Shown here: positions 12,280 through 24,714 of the stretch, piece by piece
Numbering within the stretch: position 1 is the stretch's first letter
How the letters are laid out: every line of letters begins with the position of its first letter
Origin: Rutpela maculata
Lineage: Eukaryota; Arthropoda; Insecta; Coleoptera; Cerambycidae
Direction: 5' to 3'
Assembly: GCA_936432065.2 (NCBI GenBank)
Contig: OW386291.2
Location: 108,999,823 to 109,063,822 of the forward strand
Length of the DNA stretch: 64,000 bases
Translations under genes and position numbers: made by a program
Notes under the pieces: model-generated
Database searches by the model: none
Told to the model about the DNA's origin: nothing
What the model saw: only the letters and a program-made list of their open reading frames with translations

Positions 12280-13730
12280 ATCTCTCAAATAAATATACCA
12301 ATTAGAATAACCGAAACGTCAGCCAGTTATTTAGATCATATTTTTATGAAAACAAGCAATAATAATTCCAACGTAAATTACCAACCGTTTGTTACTGAGT
12401 CCTATACTCCGATCCTATATTCGTAAACATAAGATAGAATAAAACGAATATTACTGAAAAAGTAAAAGACGGTAAAAAAATTGATTATAACAAAATACAA
12501 CAATTATTAAATTTAGAAAATGGGAAAAACTTTTTAAACTCTAAGGTATAGTACTAATAATTTCATAAAAATAAAAAAAAATTGTTTGGATAAAGCTACC
12601 ACTTCATTAACAATCACAAATAAAAAATAAAAAAAAAATTAACCACGGCATAATACAATCTATAAAATGAAAACAAAATTCTATTAAATAATAAAAATAA
12701 CATTATGTTGAACAACTGAAAAACGATTATAAAATATATCGAAATAAGCTAAATAAAATTATTAAGAAAACAAAAGATTAATATTATAGACATGAGCTCA
12801 AATAAATATATTAATAACGTCAAACAAACTTGGACATTGAATTAATGATGCAACCAATTCAACTAATAATCGAAATAATAGTAATAATATAAACATTTAT
12901 AATGATAATGGCAGTTTAATAGTAAAGGACAATGAGCTAAAGGCTAATATATTCAATGACTATTTCTGCGATGTTGAAAAAAATATAGCAGATAAAATAA
13001 TATCCACCAACCCAAACATTAAAAGTGAAGAAAGCATGCACACCAATGGTAACAGTATATTTTTAAAACTCATTAATAAACGCGAAATTATCTTACATAT
13101 AAACAGTTTAAAAAATAATTTTGCTACCGGACGGGATAAGATCTCTGTAAGATTGATAGAATTGTGTCATATATACATCGTTGAGCTTTTAAAACATATT
13201 ATTAACCTCATTTTTCCAACATGTTGTGTCCCTGAATATTTTAAAGAATTGATATATATGTATAAAAATGGCAGCAGAATTGAACTACAGACTACAGACT
13301 AATTTCAGTCATTAATAATTTTGCAAAAATTTTTTAAAAGCTCAGAAGGGTCGTCTTGAGAGATTTTAGAATGTTAATGAGATAATATCGAATAATCAAT
13401 TTAGTTTTAGAGCTAACTATAGTACTAATGATGCAATATATTCATTAACAAGTTCTATTAACAAAAAAACTAGATGAAAAGAGGAAATGCGTAACTGTTT
13501 TTTTAGATCTGGCAAAGGCGTTGGACACGATATAATACAAAAAACTAATTACAAAACTAGAGTTAATAGTAGTTACAGGGCGTGCACTGGGCGTCTTTGC
13601 CTAAAATATAGACGTCAATTTGTCAAAATTGACGATAAGATCAGTAAGAGCAAAATAATAACAACAGGAGTTCTTCAAGGCACAGTCATCGCACCAACAT
13701 TGTTTTCAATTTTTATGTGAGCATTTTAAT
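12280..13730 (+). pseudogene. Jockey-like LINE ORF2 remnant (endonuclease end to RT)
   Basis: Near 12300 the translation PTRITETSASYLDHIFMK resembles the end of an AP endonuclease domain. 13036-13302 (88 codons) carries RDKISVRLIELCHIYIVELL, the region before RT motif A. After a frameshift, a LAKAFDT-type phrase (near 13510) and GVLQGTVIAPTLFSIF (13660-13720) follow. YADD and the C terminus are missing. The frame is broken in several places and the middle is very AT-rich, which indicates an old copy. Confidence 0.65.
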
Positions 13731-13739
13731 AAATTCATT

Positions 13740-14540
13740 CTTGGAGTAGATAAATAAAATAAAGCGTATGAGCGAGTTTTAAAAGACGGAACATTAAAAT
13801 CTATAGAGCTGAGAATATCCACGCAGTCCGTCTGATTTGTCACGTGCGCATATTAATACATGAAAATTCGAAAAATGAGTGTGATTTATATACATCATTA
13901 TAAAAAAATATGAAACCTATATAGTTATACCATTTTTAAAGGTTCAACATAATTTTTAAATTTAAAACTGGGAAAAAAATGTAGTACATTATTTATCGTG
14001 AAGAACTGCCTGTAACTCGGAAAATTAGCAAGTTACAAAAAAATTCCAAGAGACAGAAAATGTTTAGCAGGCCTCAATGCATATGTCTCAATTTTAAAAA
14101 AAATTTTATATTGCATATTTTTAAGGCCCTACAATGTTAAAGATAGAGGTAGTTTTTCATGTTTTTCCGGAAGAACTCCGTGAAAATGCACTTGAAAAGT
14201 TGCAAATAAAAAAGTCTTGTATTTAGACCTGAATTTTTTCAGATTTTTTTTCAACTTTTACATTTCCTCTCCCCCATTTTTAGGAATGTTCGAGTGGCCA
14301 TATCTCGAAAAATATGCATTTTTCTAAAAAATTCACAACAGTAAAAACATCTTATTTTGGACCAGAAAAGGTAAATACATTGTTTCTTTTTTCATTTTTG
14401 ACCTAATTCTACATGTTACGGAACCCGTGACTCTAATATTTTTCTTAACTTTTTTGTTAACGTCATTACAAACACATTGAACAAGGTTTTATCCATTAGC
14501 ACTCAAGTTAGAGATTTTGGTCATTTTAGCGCTCCGTTGA
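13740..14540. other. AT-rich repeat-like stretch, unidentified
   Basis: Phrases such as TCTCGAAAAATATGCA and GTTACGGAACCCG look like arms of fold-back repeats, but I could not find the partner arm. No gene was recognised. Confidence 0.3.
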
Positions 14541-14545
14541 CTAGA

Positions 14546-15260
14546 CTAAGAAGGGAAAGTGGAAATGTTCCTAAAATGCCTCGAATTTCTCATAATAAAG
14601 AATAGATTTTGGTAAGAATTGGCAGTAATGTTATTAATATGGGGAACAAAGGTTAATTTTGAATCGAAGATGACTCCGAGGTCTTTAAATTGGCTGCATC
14701 TATCAACCGTTTCGTCGTTTATATTATACGAAAATTGCATCGGATTTTTATTCTTGGTAAAAGTCATGGTGTTGTATTCTGATATATTCTGATATATTTA
14801 AAGGTAAAGATTCACACCATAAATTAGTTTTTGAAAGATCTTGTTGTAATTAACGACAATCTTCGTCAGAGTTACTTGATGATGATGATGATGATTTAAG
14901 ATCATCAGCATATAAAAGAACATTACTTTGAATAGCCCTACAGATATTGTTGATAAATAGAATAAATAACAGTGGCTCGAGAAAGGAACCCAGTGGAACT
15001 CCTGATGGGACTCAAAAAATATAAAGTAAATCAGATATTAGACAATTTTTGCATTAGAAGTCCAGGATGGAGTCTGTCAAATTCTTTGATAATTCTGTAT
15101 AAATTACTTGACCGCCACGGTCCAGCGTATTCGCAATAAAATGAGTAACACTTACCAAATTAGTTGTTGAAGATCTATCTGCCATAAACCCTTGCCTTGA
15201 TGTGGATGTCCTTACATGTATCGCAGTAGTATACTTAAAGTATTTCTGAGCAAACCACAT
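14546..15260 (-). pseudogene. LINE reverse transcriptase remnant (Jockey/R1-type)
   Basis: 15054-15260 reads QGFMADRSSTTNLV and then VIYTELSKNLTDSILD, a decayed motif A. Frame-shifted phrases resembling LLFILFINN and LYADDLK follow near 14900-15000. 14546-14767 gives QFKDLGVIFDSKLTFVPHI and FFIMRNSRHF, the thumb region. The order and spacing fit one RT on the minus strand. A GAT microsatellite (14879-14896) expanded next to the YADD region. The family is not the same as the copy at 12280-13730. Confidence 0.65.
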
Positions 15261-15401
15261 TAAATGATTTTCTTACAATAACGGTGGATTAAACTGAAAA
15301 AAAAAATCGTGAAACTACAAGAGATTGCAAACAAATTTGAATGAGATGAATTTATTACCCTAATTGAATTACTTATCTTAAGACGTGATAGCTTTCCATT
15401 T

Positions 15402-15706
15402 TCTATAGGGTGTTACTACTAATTATGACTGATTATCCATATCTCCGCCACTGGTTAATTGTAGAGCGTGACATAATCATATCTTAAGGTATTCTCTGTA
15501 AGTATATTGTGTGCCAAAACTAATTTAAATAACTGCACTAATAATTATAATATAAGAAAAATTCAATAATTTTTTTGTAATTTCAACATCCCGTATTTCA
15601 AAAACTAATAATTTTTGACCATCTGTTTATACTTTTTTCTTAAAATTATCTGAGCTATCTTAACGTACTTTAGTTACACCCTGTATAATTAATAGATTTT
15701 GATAAA
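15402..15706. repeat. Possible MITE with CAGGGTG-type ends
   Basis: The left end reads TAGGGTGTTACTACTAA. The right end reads TTAGTTACACCCTGTA, whose reverse complement shares the first ~15 bases approximately. The interior is about 300 bp, AT-rich and non-coding. The short, imperfect termini make this tentative. Confidence 0.35.
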
Positions 15707-15832
15707 CTATCAGACATAATAGACACATTATTTATTTTCACATGCACACAATCAGCTGATTTTAGAAGTTTATCGGTAAGCATGCAATGCCACAAAGTGG
15801 GAGGATACGAAGGGATGCGGCGATCCTAAAGG

Positions 15833-16024
15833 GTGCACGGAGGAGTTATCGCCTCGGTAACTGTTAAAAGCCAGCACCCGCTTTTCATGTTTAATGCAGT
15901 ACGTCGTCCGAGCAATCAGCTAGAAGATTTCGTTCACCACGAAGAATTTACTGTGGAATATTGCAAAGTATATGAATATAATTCATTCGACTTTACTGTT
16001 TTAAAAGTACATTTGTGGGATTAA
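15833..16024 (+). pseudogene. Possible serine-protease-like exon fragment
   Basis: A 63-codon open frame in a locally less AT-rich patch ends with FDFTVLKV. That is similar to the (Y/F)DxxxLKL phrase around the catalytic Asp of S1 trypsin-like proteases, and it is preceded by an HHEEFTVE phrase placed like the strand before it. No signal peptide, catalytic His or Ser, or neighbouring exons were seen. It could be a decayed host exon, a retrogene fragment or chance. Confidence 0.22.
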
Positions 16025-16097
16025 AATTCCAGTTGAATTGATGACTGATCCCGAACATTTATAGATGAATATATTAGAAATATTCCGAAATATCAGT

Positions 16098-16740
16098 TAT
16101 ATTGAGAGAGAAAGAGAGAATTTATTAGCATTTGTTGCCATAAAAAGACAATCAAATCTTACAGATTACAATTATTTAAAATGCAATACATACATATATA
16201 ATAAAAATAAATAAAACATAATAAACGAAACATTTAAAAACAAGACTTAACATAATTTAAGATACTTCTCTTAAACATGTTAATATCTTCAAGATGCGCT
16301 GAAAGAGAATTTTATAAAATAATGAATTTTGTGTCCTAGTCTTCTTTGCTATTAAAACGAAAATATTACTAGCATTTCTTGTATTATAATTGTGGATCTC
16401 ACTCACAAAAGTAATTTTATCACACATATAATTAGGTAACAGCTTATTAACCATTTTAAAAATGAATAGTTGATTTTGGTATATCATCGTCTGGTTTATA
16501 CTTATAAATTGGAAACAGTCTAACATATCACTAATTCTTGTATAACGATTGACTTTTAGAATAGTACGCATATCTCTGTTCTGAAGTTGCTGTAAAGTAT
16601 TCTATTCTGTTTTGTTTAAGTAATACAAAATAGTAGGACAGTATTCGAAATGAGGAGCAATAATGGTTTCATAAACAGTCACTCTTGAATACATAGATAA
16701 GTTATTACTTATTCTTCAAAATAGTTGATCTTTTTATTCA
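16098..16740 (-). pseudogene. LINE 3' end with ORF2 C terminus
   Basis: Minus-strand phrases TVYETIIAPHFEYCPTILYY (16600-16690), then LQQLQNR and MRTILKVNRYTRISDMLD (ORF 16257-16571, 104 codons), then PNYMCDKITFVSE and NYNTRNASN. These are the C-terminal region of Jockey-like ORF2 proteins. The 3' UTR ends at a GA-rich tail near 16100. One stop lies between the two parts. Confidence 0.7.
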
Positions 16741-17048
16741 CTTTGTCAACTACATAACTAGCATGTTTGTTAAATTTAAGTTCACTGTTTGACTATTACT
16801 TTCATGGAAAATTTGCTCATATTTATTGGCATATTAATTTTCAAGTAATACAAAGTAATACAAATATATAGTAGGCGTTTTCAACATATGTCATCTGATG
16901 TTATGTAAAATAGACTCATTTTGAATCCATGAGATACAATATATTACCTAGGATTAAGGAGGACAACCTCAGACAAATAAAGAAACAAGTTTTAACAATA
17001 ATTGCCCTGCGCCTTCGCCAAATATTGCAATCTTTTCAACTAAAAAAG

Positions 17049-18105
17049 GAATGTCCGGATAAGCATATAAAAAATGCCCATAAAGAAAATTACATGAAAT
17101 GGGCATCAAAATATTCCCTTACCTAATGGACGAGAAAATTTGAAAATATTATTGACCATAAAGATGAACTCAGAAAAAATATTACGTCATATTTGGAGCA
17201 AAATTCAAATTTAAAAAAAATAAAGAAAAATCCAAAGTGCTCAAAAGTGCATTTTTTGAAAAGGTGCTATCATGATATTTTTCAGACAGACGCACATTTG
17301 TGTTATTAATACCTTACATTTTTTTCAGATTTTTTTATTTGGTGGCACATGTTAAAAAAAAAACTTCAAAACAAATATTTATTACATAATTTTTAACTAA
17401 ACACCAAAAAGATAATTAAGACAACTAGAACAATTAATCAAGATGTCTGCCAAGACGCTGCGAATAACAAGAGGAAGAAGATATCTATCATGAATTTATT
17501 AATCTAGCTGAAATTCTGGCCCTATTTTTGATACCGCAAACGTGCAACTGGTGATAGACGAGTAACAAGGATTAATTATCTTTTTGATGTTTAGTTAAAA
17601 ATTATGTTATTAAAAAATGTAATAAATATTTGTTTTGAAGTTTTTTTTTTCAACTGTGCCACCAAATAAAAAAAAAATCTGAAAAAAATTGAGGGTATTA
17701 ATATCACAAATGCGCGTCTGTTTGAAAAATATCATCATAGTACCTTTTTAAAAATTGAGCTTTTGGGCATTTGGATTCTTCTTTATTTTTTAAAATTTGA
17801 ATTTCGCTCCAAATATGACATAATATTTTTTCTGAGTTCATCTGGAAGATCTTTAAGGTCGAACATTTTTTCAAAGTTTTTCGTTCTTGTACAACTACTC
17901 TTATGTTCATGTATACAGCTTTGTAAAATTTTAATATATTAGTTGCAACAAATTTTTAATTAACAATTGCCTTTATTGCAAAAATTCAGCTCCCCTTGGA
18001 TTTCTGGAATAATACTGTAACAAATATTGTATAGTAAAGGAAATATTTTGATGCCCATTTCATGTAATTTCATTTATGGGCATTTTTCATATGCTTATCC
18101 GGTAA
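17049..18105. repeat. Fold-back element with ~380-bp arms
   Basis: 17049-17425 and 17570-18105 are inverted copies. Shared phrases include TGTCCGGATAAGCATAT, CATGAAATGGGCATCAAAAT, CAGACGCxCATTTGTG and AAATATTTATTACAT. The right arm holds an extra ~150 bp (about 17880-18030). The ~145-bp spacer is more GC-rich. Small open frames at 16929 and 17704 fall within the arms and are not independent genes. Confidence 0.75.
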
Positions 18106-18124
18106 CACCCTTTCGTTCTCAAAT

Positions 18125-18500
18125 TTCTTGTCACATTGCATTAGACGTAGCTCAATGAAATTAATATGGGACCACCGCCGAGCTATACAAAAAAACAAAG
18201 GCCCCAAAACTTGTTTTGATATCAGCCATTCCCACTACCACCACTTTACCACCCCCATTATTAATAAATTTTGCATAAAAACCAAAGGCCTCAAATATTT
18301 TTTTGTCATCAGCCACCCCCATTATCGCTCCCACTCCATTATTAAAGGGATATAAAAATAAAACTCTGACTCATTATGTGTACAAGAACGAAAGGTCCAA
18401 TTCTTTTTGGCATCAGCCACTCCTACGATCACCCCCACCGAAAATTTGGATGTGGAAGTAGTAATTCTTCAGGCAGCGGTTTTTATTATATTAGTAAATT
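18125..18500 (+). repeat. Dispersed repeat family A, diverged copy
   Basis: It contains ACCAAAGGCCTCAAA, CATCAGCCACCCCCATTA, GATGTGGAAGTAGT and GCAGCGGTTTTT in the order seen at 32890-33200. Confidence 0.6.
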
Positions 18501-19970
18501 ATAAGATATACTCGCTAAAGAAGAAAGTCCTTTTAAATGTTTTATGATAAATTCTTTCTAGAGAATGTCAACAAAATTAATTCTAAAATTAATTCAGCAT
18601 TAAACGTGTTAAAAGTTTAACTACTTTAGTTTAAAGTTTGGTATACAATTATTATCACATTTTCAAGCAAATTACTTTATTCACCTCTAGAAATATAGAT
18701 TTGTAGAGATATAAGACACATGCAGTTTAGATGGTTGTCTAGAGCGCGATTTCAGTTACGTCAACTGAGCCCTGGAAAATATAAAAAAAATACTAAAATT
18801 TATATAAAGTTCTGTTACATCATAAAACTTATTTGTGCAAAAAATGAGACATTAATATTTTTTTAATTGAACATGTATTCAAAACAAAATAACTAATATC
18901 TGCCTAAATATTTTAAAATCTAAAATATTTGCTTCGCAATACTTCCGTATTAGTAGTTTTAATGTTTTGCTTTATTATCACAGGGGCAGTATGAAGCTGT
19001 TGTAACTCTGGCACGTTTTCATGTATTATTTCATCTCATAATCTGATTTACTAGTGTAATAAATAGTAGGTCACGATGAAGTGATATAAAAGAGAAAGGA
19101 TTAATGTCACACATATAGAAAATGGTTGTTAAATAAAAAGTTATATCATAATACATATTTATTGAACCTACAAAAATACTAGCAGTATTTAGAGCAAATG
19201 TTAAAAAAATACTTAATATTAAAAGATAATCGAAATTATAAGTGTTTTAAGAAGTATGTATATCTTACCGAAGAAAAACCATTTTTAGCAAGAATTTGTG
19301 GGTAAAATCATACAGAGGAGAATTTAAATAAGAATTAAAAACAGGATAGTGCAAGAAATATTTTTCGCTGTCACGGAAAATTAAAATTTAAGTTGAATTT
19401 AAGTTAAATTTAAGTTTAAGTCGTTAGAAAACGGTGCCTTCAATGGCAAAAAAAGTGGAAGCTAAGACTTTGCATGAAATGAATAAATATGCCACATGTA
19501 TACCCACACTGTAAGCGACCAGCCATCTAATTTTAATGCTGTTGTGTTAATTCAACATTGAGCGTGATTTTCTAAATTTCTGAAATTCTGAACTTGAAAA
19601 ATTAAATCTCCGTAGATCTTGCTTAAAAGCGCGTGGCGGGTACAGTAAATACTTCAATCTGTCATTTAGTCCCTGAGAAAAAATTTTAATTTGAAATTAC
19701 CTAATTCGTTAGGTACTAAGTATAATACAATTTAGTTTCAAAATTACATTTTGTGTTCTTAACAAATTATCGAAAAAATGGTGTATTTTTCATGTGAAAT
19801 ACATATTATTCATGTATTGCATATTAACTTTAATTAATACCATTATAAACTGATTAAAATAATTAATTTAATTTAGTTATAATGACTGTAGTAATTGTAA
19901 ATATTATAAGGTTGCTTTAAATATGAAATAAATAAATTGAATTTCTTAATAAGTAATCTTTTATTTACAT
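18500..19970. other. AT-rich stretch with a short AATTTAAGTT-type run
   Basis: 19387-19423 repeats AATTTAAGTT about four times imperfectly. Otherwise nothing was recognised. Confidence 0.35.
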
Positions 19971-19974
19971 CTAT

Positions 19975-21475
19975 AAATGGCTACTGGCAAATACATTAGA
20001 TGACAAAGAAATGACAGTGGCAACCTTTCTAGATATGGAAGAAGCGTTTAATAATGCGACAACGCAATCTCTAATGAATGCTTTGTTAAATAAAGGAGTC
20101 CCAACAGTACTTTGCCAGTGAATTAAAGCCAGCCTAGAAAAGACGATAATAGCATCCAATCTAGGCGAGGCTACCATAAAGGCAAAGGCGAGTTCAGACG
20201 ACAGACGGCCAAAAGCTGACATGGAATTCCCACATTAAAACAGTCACATAGAAACCCAGCATTGCCCTGGGAAGGTGCAGACAGGGGAAAAACTAGGAAT
20301 TAAACTCCAATGATGACCCTATAGTTATATACTAGGGTTGTAAGACCCATGATAACCTTTAGATCGGTGGTATGGTGTACTAAGACATTACAGCTTGGAG
20401 CAATAAGGGTATTAAGTGGCGTACGAAGACTTGCGCTACTGCGTCCATAAAAACTGCTTCCACGGCTGCATAGGAAGTCCTTTTAGATCTGACACTACTA
20501 CACATATTTATTCAAGTGGAAGCTCGTTCAGTGGTACGCTGGCTAAAGCAAGGCACAACGCCCATAAGGCAACAACACGGAATAGAGCACTGAAAGCTAT
20601 CTCAGAGCTGAAAGCAGATTCCATTCTGGGAATGCCCAAGGACACTATGGTCCCAAAGTATAACTTCCATAAAAAATTTCAAATTAAAATACCAGATAGA
20701 GAGAACCGGAAAAACAGTTCTCCAATATCGGCACAAACGATCTGGTATACGGACGGCTCCAAGTCAGAACAGGGATTCGAAGCTGGGATTTACGGAAAAC
20801 GAAAACGAAAATATCCATAAATACAGGAATGCATGCCACAGTATTTCAAGTCGAAGTGGCCGCTTTACAGTGGTGTGCAAAGGAAATATTGAGGCAAATA
20901 ACTGTTACCCAATCAGTTGTCAAGCAGCGCTAAAGCACTCGATTCCAAGCAGGTCGATTCAAGACTAGTATGGGATTGTATAAATGCCCTTACAGACCTG
21001 GGAAGTCAAAACAAAGTGATCGTAGCATTGGTACCAGGACACTAGGGACACAGGGGAAATGAGAAGGCTGATCAAGTGACCCGAGAAGGCGCCTCACGGT
21101 CAAGGTGAATAGGTACAAAATAAATTTCTAGAGTGGTGGAAGAGTTTCCCACGAGGCAGGTCAAAAAATTCATTAAAGAACGAATGGTCGAAAGACCTAA
21201 AACGCCAAAATAGAAAGGCCATTAGGATAATGGTGGGTCTTCTAGCTAGGCACTGTGGGTTCAATATGCATATGGGTCTAATGGGCCTGGCAGAGGATGC
21301 AACATGCAGATTATGTCAATAGGAAGAGAAAATCTCAGTGCATGTGCTGTATCGTTATGAAGGCCTAGCCAGACTGAGATTCCAACTACTTGGCGAAAAG
21401 AGACCAAGGGCAGATAGCTATACCAAGGAGCCGTTATCAAGGTAAAACCGGAAGTTCAGGCACATCAATCAAAGA
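19975..21475 (+). pseudogene. LINE with C-terminal RNase H, heavily broken
   Basis: Translation starts at MTVATFLDMEEAFNNAT (RT motif A, catalytic D retained). A deletion follows, and then LTWNSHI near 20220. The 134-codon frame at 20416-20820 carries IWYTDGSKSEQGFEAGIYG, an RNase H first catalytic strand. Downstream fragments read VFQVEVAA, LDSKQVDSRLVWDCINAL and GHRGNEKADQV, the rest of RNase H, then CRLC with ISVHVL, a C-terminal zinc-knuckle-like region. RNase H after RT fits the I/R1/Loa group of LINEs. RT motifs B and C are deleted. Confidence 0.7.
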
Positions 21476-21479
21476 TGAA

Positions 21480-23300
21480 ATAATTGCTAATAGTTTGGCT
21501 ATTCATTTCCAGCAGTTATCATTTCAATACCAGGGGTAGGTCCAGTCTTTGCTGCCATCTATCGGAGAAATTGTCCATAATTAGAAGTTTTGCCAAAGAA
21601 ATTTATTGTTCAGAATCAGTTGAACTACAACGTATCAAAAACTCATCAAATTTGACAGGCCACCAATATACTTATAAAACAGTTATTTTTAATTTTAAAT
21701 TTTTCAATTTTTTTATTTTGATGAAATTTTGAACTCAAGGTTTTGGAGAATTTTGAACCACTTTTGGTAATAAAATTCTCCGATAGAAAAATACCGGAAA
21801 ATCGGATAAAGAACTTTGTAAAAACTAATAGTTTTACAAAAGCTGTTTAACACTTCCACAAAAGTTGTACTACTTCAGCCACCATATTTTTCAAAGATAA
21901 GATTTTAGATGTGGCATCCGTCTTAAGAAAAATTCACATAAGAAAATTAATATTCTGTCAGCACATATTAAACTATTTCACATGTACTTTTAATTACGTA
22001 TTATGTTTGATATAATTAATTCATGGAAATTAATAACAGTTTTAATTATATAGGAGTAAATATTTTGAAGAACGTTTTTTTCATAAATCTTGTTAATTTT
22101 CAGAATTACGATGGAGCATTGTTGTTTCATGAGATATCATCATAGCATATATCGACAGTAAAATTTAAACCGCAAATTAATATTAGCTTTAGTAATCTCA
22201 TGAAAGCTGAAGTTTTAATGTGCACGTATTGAGTTATAAAAGAGGTAAGTCGAAGCAATGCAATGGTTGGATATGTTTTCATATTTTTTAAGTTCATATA
22301 ATACAACTGTTATAAAACGAGAAAGCTGTTTAAATTATTCAACCAAGAACACTTATATAGTAAAATTATTTCATAACTGATGCTTCACTAGGTTACAAAA
22401 TCACTTTACTGTTATATAGAGGAATGTAAACGAACTTCTATTCGATTCTTTGCATCTCTATAAGAGCTTCTTAAGATACTTTATAGATGCTGTGAGAATG
22501 TTACTAAGGTGTGCTAAATAGTTAAAAAATTATTGTTTCTGCAGCATTTAAAAGATAAAATGGCTGTCTAAGCCTGCGCCTATTCTGGGTATATAGTGGT
22601 TGTACAGATATTGAGAGATCGTTTTCAGAACTTTATTATAAAACTTTTATTCTTTTAGCTATTATAAAATAATTACTGTTAGTTGGGAGTACATTGTATG
22701 GTGCGGTTAAAAGACTATTACTAAAATTAGTACTACTAATATTAGTCGATTATTAAAATATCTCGACTAAAAATAATAGAATATTGAAATATTTCAATTA
22801 TTCCCATTACCAGTGTGACTATAAGCCCAATCACGTATTAACCTAACCTGAGGTTACGGAATAATTACTCTGAAACTTTATACTAGGCAGTGGTTTCAAT
22901 AGTTAGTAAGTAATATCATTGCTCCATTGGATCAGATAACGCTGACCACAAAAGAATTTTAATTTCGAATGAACTCATTTATCTGTTCGCAATGAGCAAC
23001 AATAATTTTTAGTTAGGAATATACTAACAAGTATATTATTTAGGGCATTGTTAGCCCTGCTATTCAGTTTTTTAATCTCTATTTGCTCACTTTACGTTTT
23101 TAATTTCGCTTTACTACTTTCGCCATGATTGAATAAATAGGTATATAAAATAAAACTACGTTCGTTGTTAAAGTTATATGAAACAAATAAATACCTACTA
23201 CCAAAAGCACTAATTAAGCACATGTCCACAAAGCTGTTTTAAATAGCATCTATTTTGTTTTATTTAGCTTGGCTAGTTAACAAAGAGATATTAAAACATC
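21480..23300. other. AT-rich stretch, nothing recognised
   Basis: An 82-codon frame at 21484-21732 has no recognisable motif. No repeats were resolved. Confidence 0.35.
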
Positions 23301-23309
23301 GATTTCGGC

Positions 23310-24060
23310 TAAATTTACCTATACCTTTGTAACTTTTGAATGGAGGAATGGATATTTTTCAAATATGGTTGGTGAAATTTACAATTATATGATGGCCGAC
23401 TTAATGTTTCGATGCAAGTGACATGAAAATCAAATTTTTAAATGGAACAACCTGTATATTTTTGCATATTTGGATCCTGCTGGCCAAAATACATATGATC
23501 TGATCCTCAAATATTATTTTAATTTTAAGAAATTATAGATTTTTTAATTTTTAGTTTTAACCATAGAAGGCTACGATTTTGCTAAAATTGTTAAAAATCG
23601 GCCTGCAAGCATCTTTAAAATATTATCTCTTCAGATACTAACATTAAACATGATTTATTCTTCACTAAGTCCAACGATATTGGTTTTTCAGCCTGTTATT
23701 TAATTGGATGTTTAAATTACGAAAAAAATGATATGCATAATGTCTACCTTCTCTTTGTATTAAATTTATATAAAAATACATAAATTAAAAAATCTATATT
23801 TTTTTAAAATCAAAATAGTATTTGAGGATCAGATCATATGTATTTTGGCCAGCAGGATCCAAATGTGCAAAAATATACAGGTTGTCCCTTTTAGAATTGG
23901 ATTTTTATGTCAACTGAAACGAAACCGGAAGTCGGCCATTTTAGTTCTTTACATCATATAATTGGAAATTTCATCACATATCACTACATCAAATTTGAAA
24001 AAATCCATTCTCCCATTCAAAAGGGTACAAGAGTGTCCATATCGGCTGAGTCACCCGGTA
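23310..24060. repeat. Fold-back element, ~270-bp arms
   Basis: Phrases such as GATCAGATCATATG, TTTTGGCCAGCAGGATCCAAA and ATATACAGGTTGT on the right arm (23800-24060) have reverse complements on the left arm (23310-23560). The centre lies near 23690. Outer parts share TTTTGAATGG/CCATTC and GGCCGAC/GTCGGCC. The 94-codon frame at 23907 is within the right arm. Confidence 0.75.
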
Positions 24061-24064
24061 TAGC

Positions 24065-24710
24065 AATTTCTTATCTTTTTCCTGAACATTTTTTAAATCT
24101 TTTTTGGTGGGATGCAAAATTTACTTATTTTTGTTTTTTTTTATTTCACCATAACTGTTTTAGTGAATATATTATAATTAATCAAAGGTGAATACTTAAG
24201 TTTTGTGAATAAGAATTATAAGAAACGTTTTTACCTCAAAATTTGATACTGTAAAATTGGGCAGCTACTACAAGCCCATTGGGCTCATTTAGCATTTTTT
24301 TTAAATTCATATTTAGAAAGTACTTAGTAAAATATTAGATTTTTTTTTAACTCCCCCCTCAAAATAAATAATGTAAATAGAGCGAGTGAAAAGGCAGTGT
24401 GACGTCACACCACTCTTGACGGACGTGCTAATTTCGTTCATATCTTTTAAGTGTTCTGTATTTTGGTATTAACATGGATATAAATATTGTATAATTCCAG
24501 ACAAAAAAAGTACATAAATAAAATATTTATTTTATTACCAAGTGATGAAAGTATTAGGAATTTGTGGCAGCAAGTTATGCACAGGGAAAAATTTATTAGT
24601 AATAAAGGGACGAAGTATTATGAAGTTCATTTTAACGTAAGTAGTGTAATATGTTATTATATAACGCACCTCTGTAATTTGACACTCTTCATTTTCTTCT
24701 CTTCATTTCA
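24065..24710. other. AT-rich stretch, nothing recognised
   Basis: The 117-codon frame at 24487-24840 runs into the LINE 3' end on the opposite strand and shows no motif. Confidence 0.35.
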
Positions 24711-24714
24711 GCAC

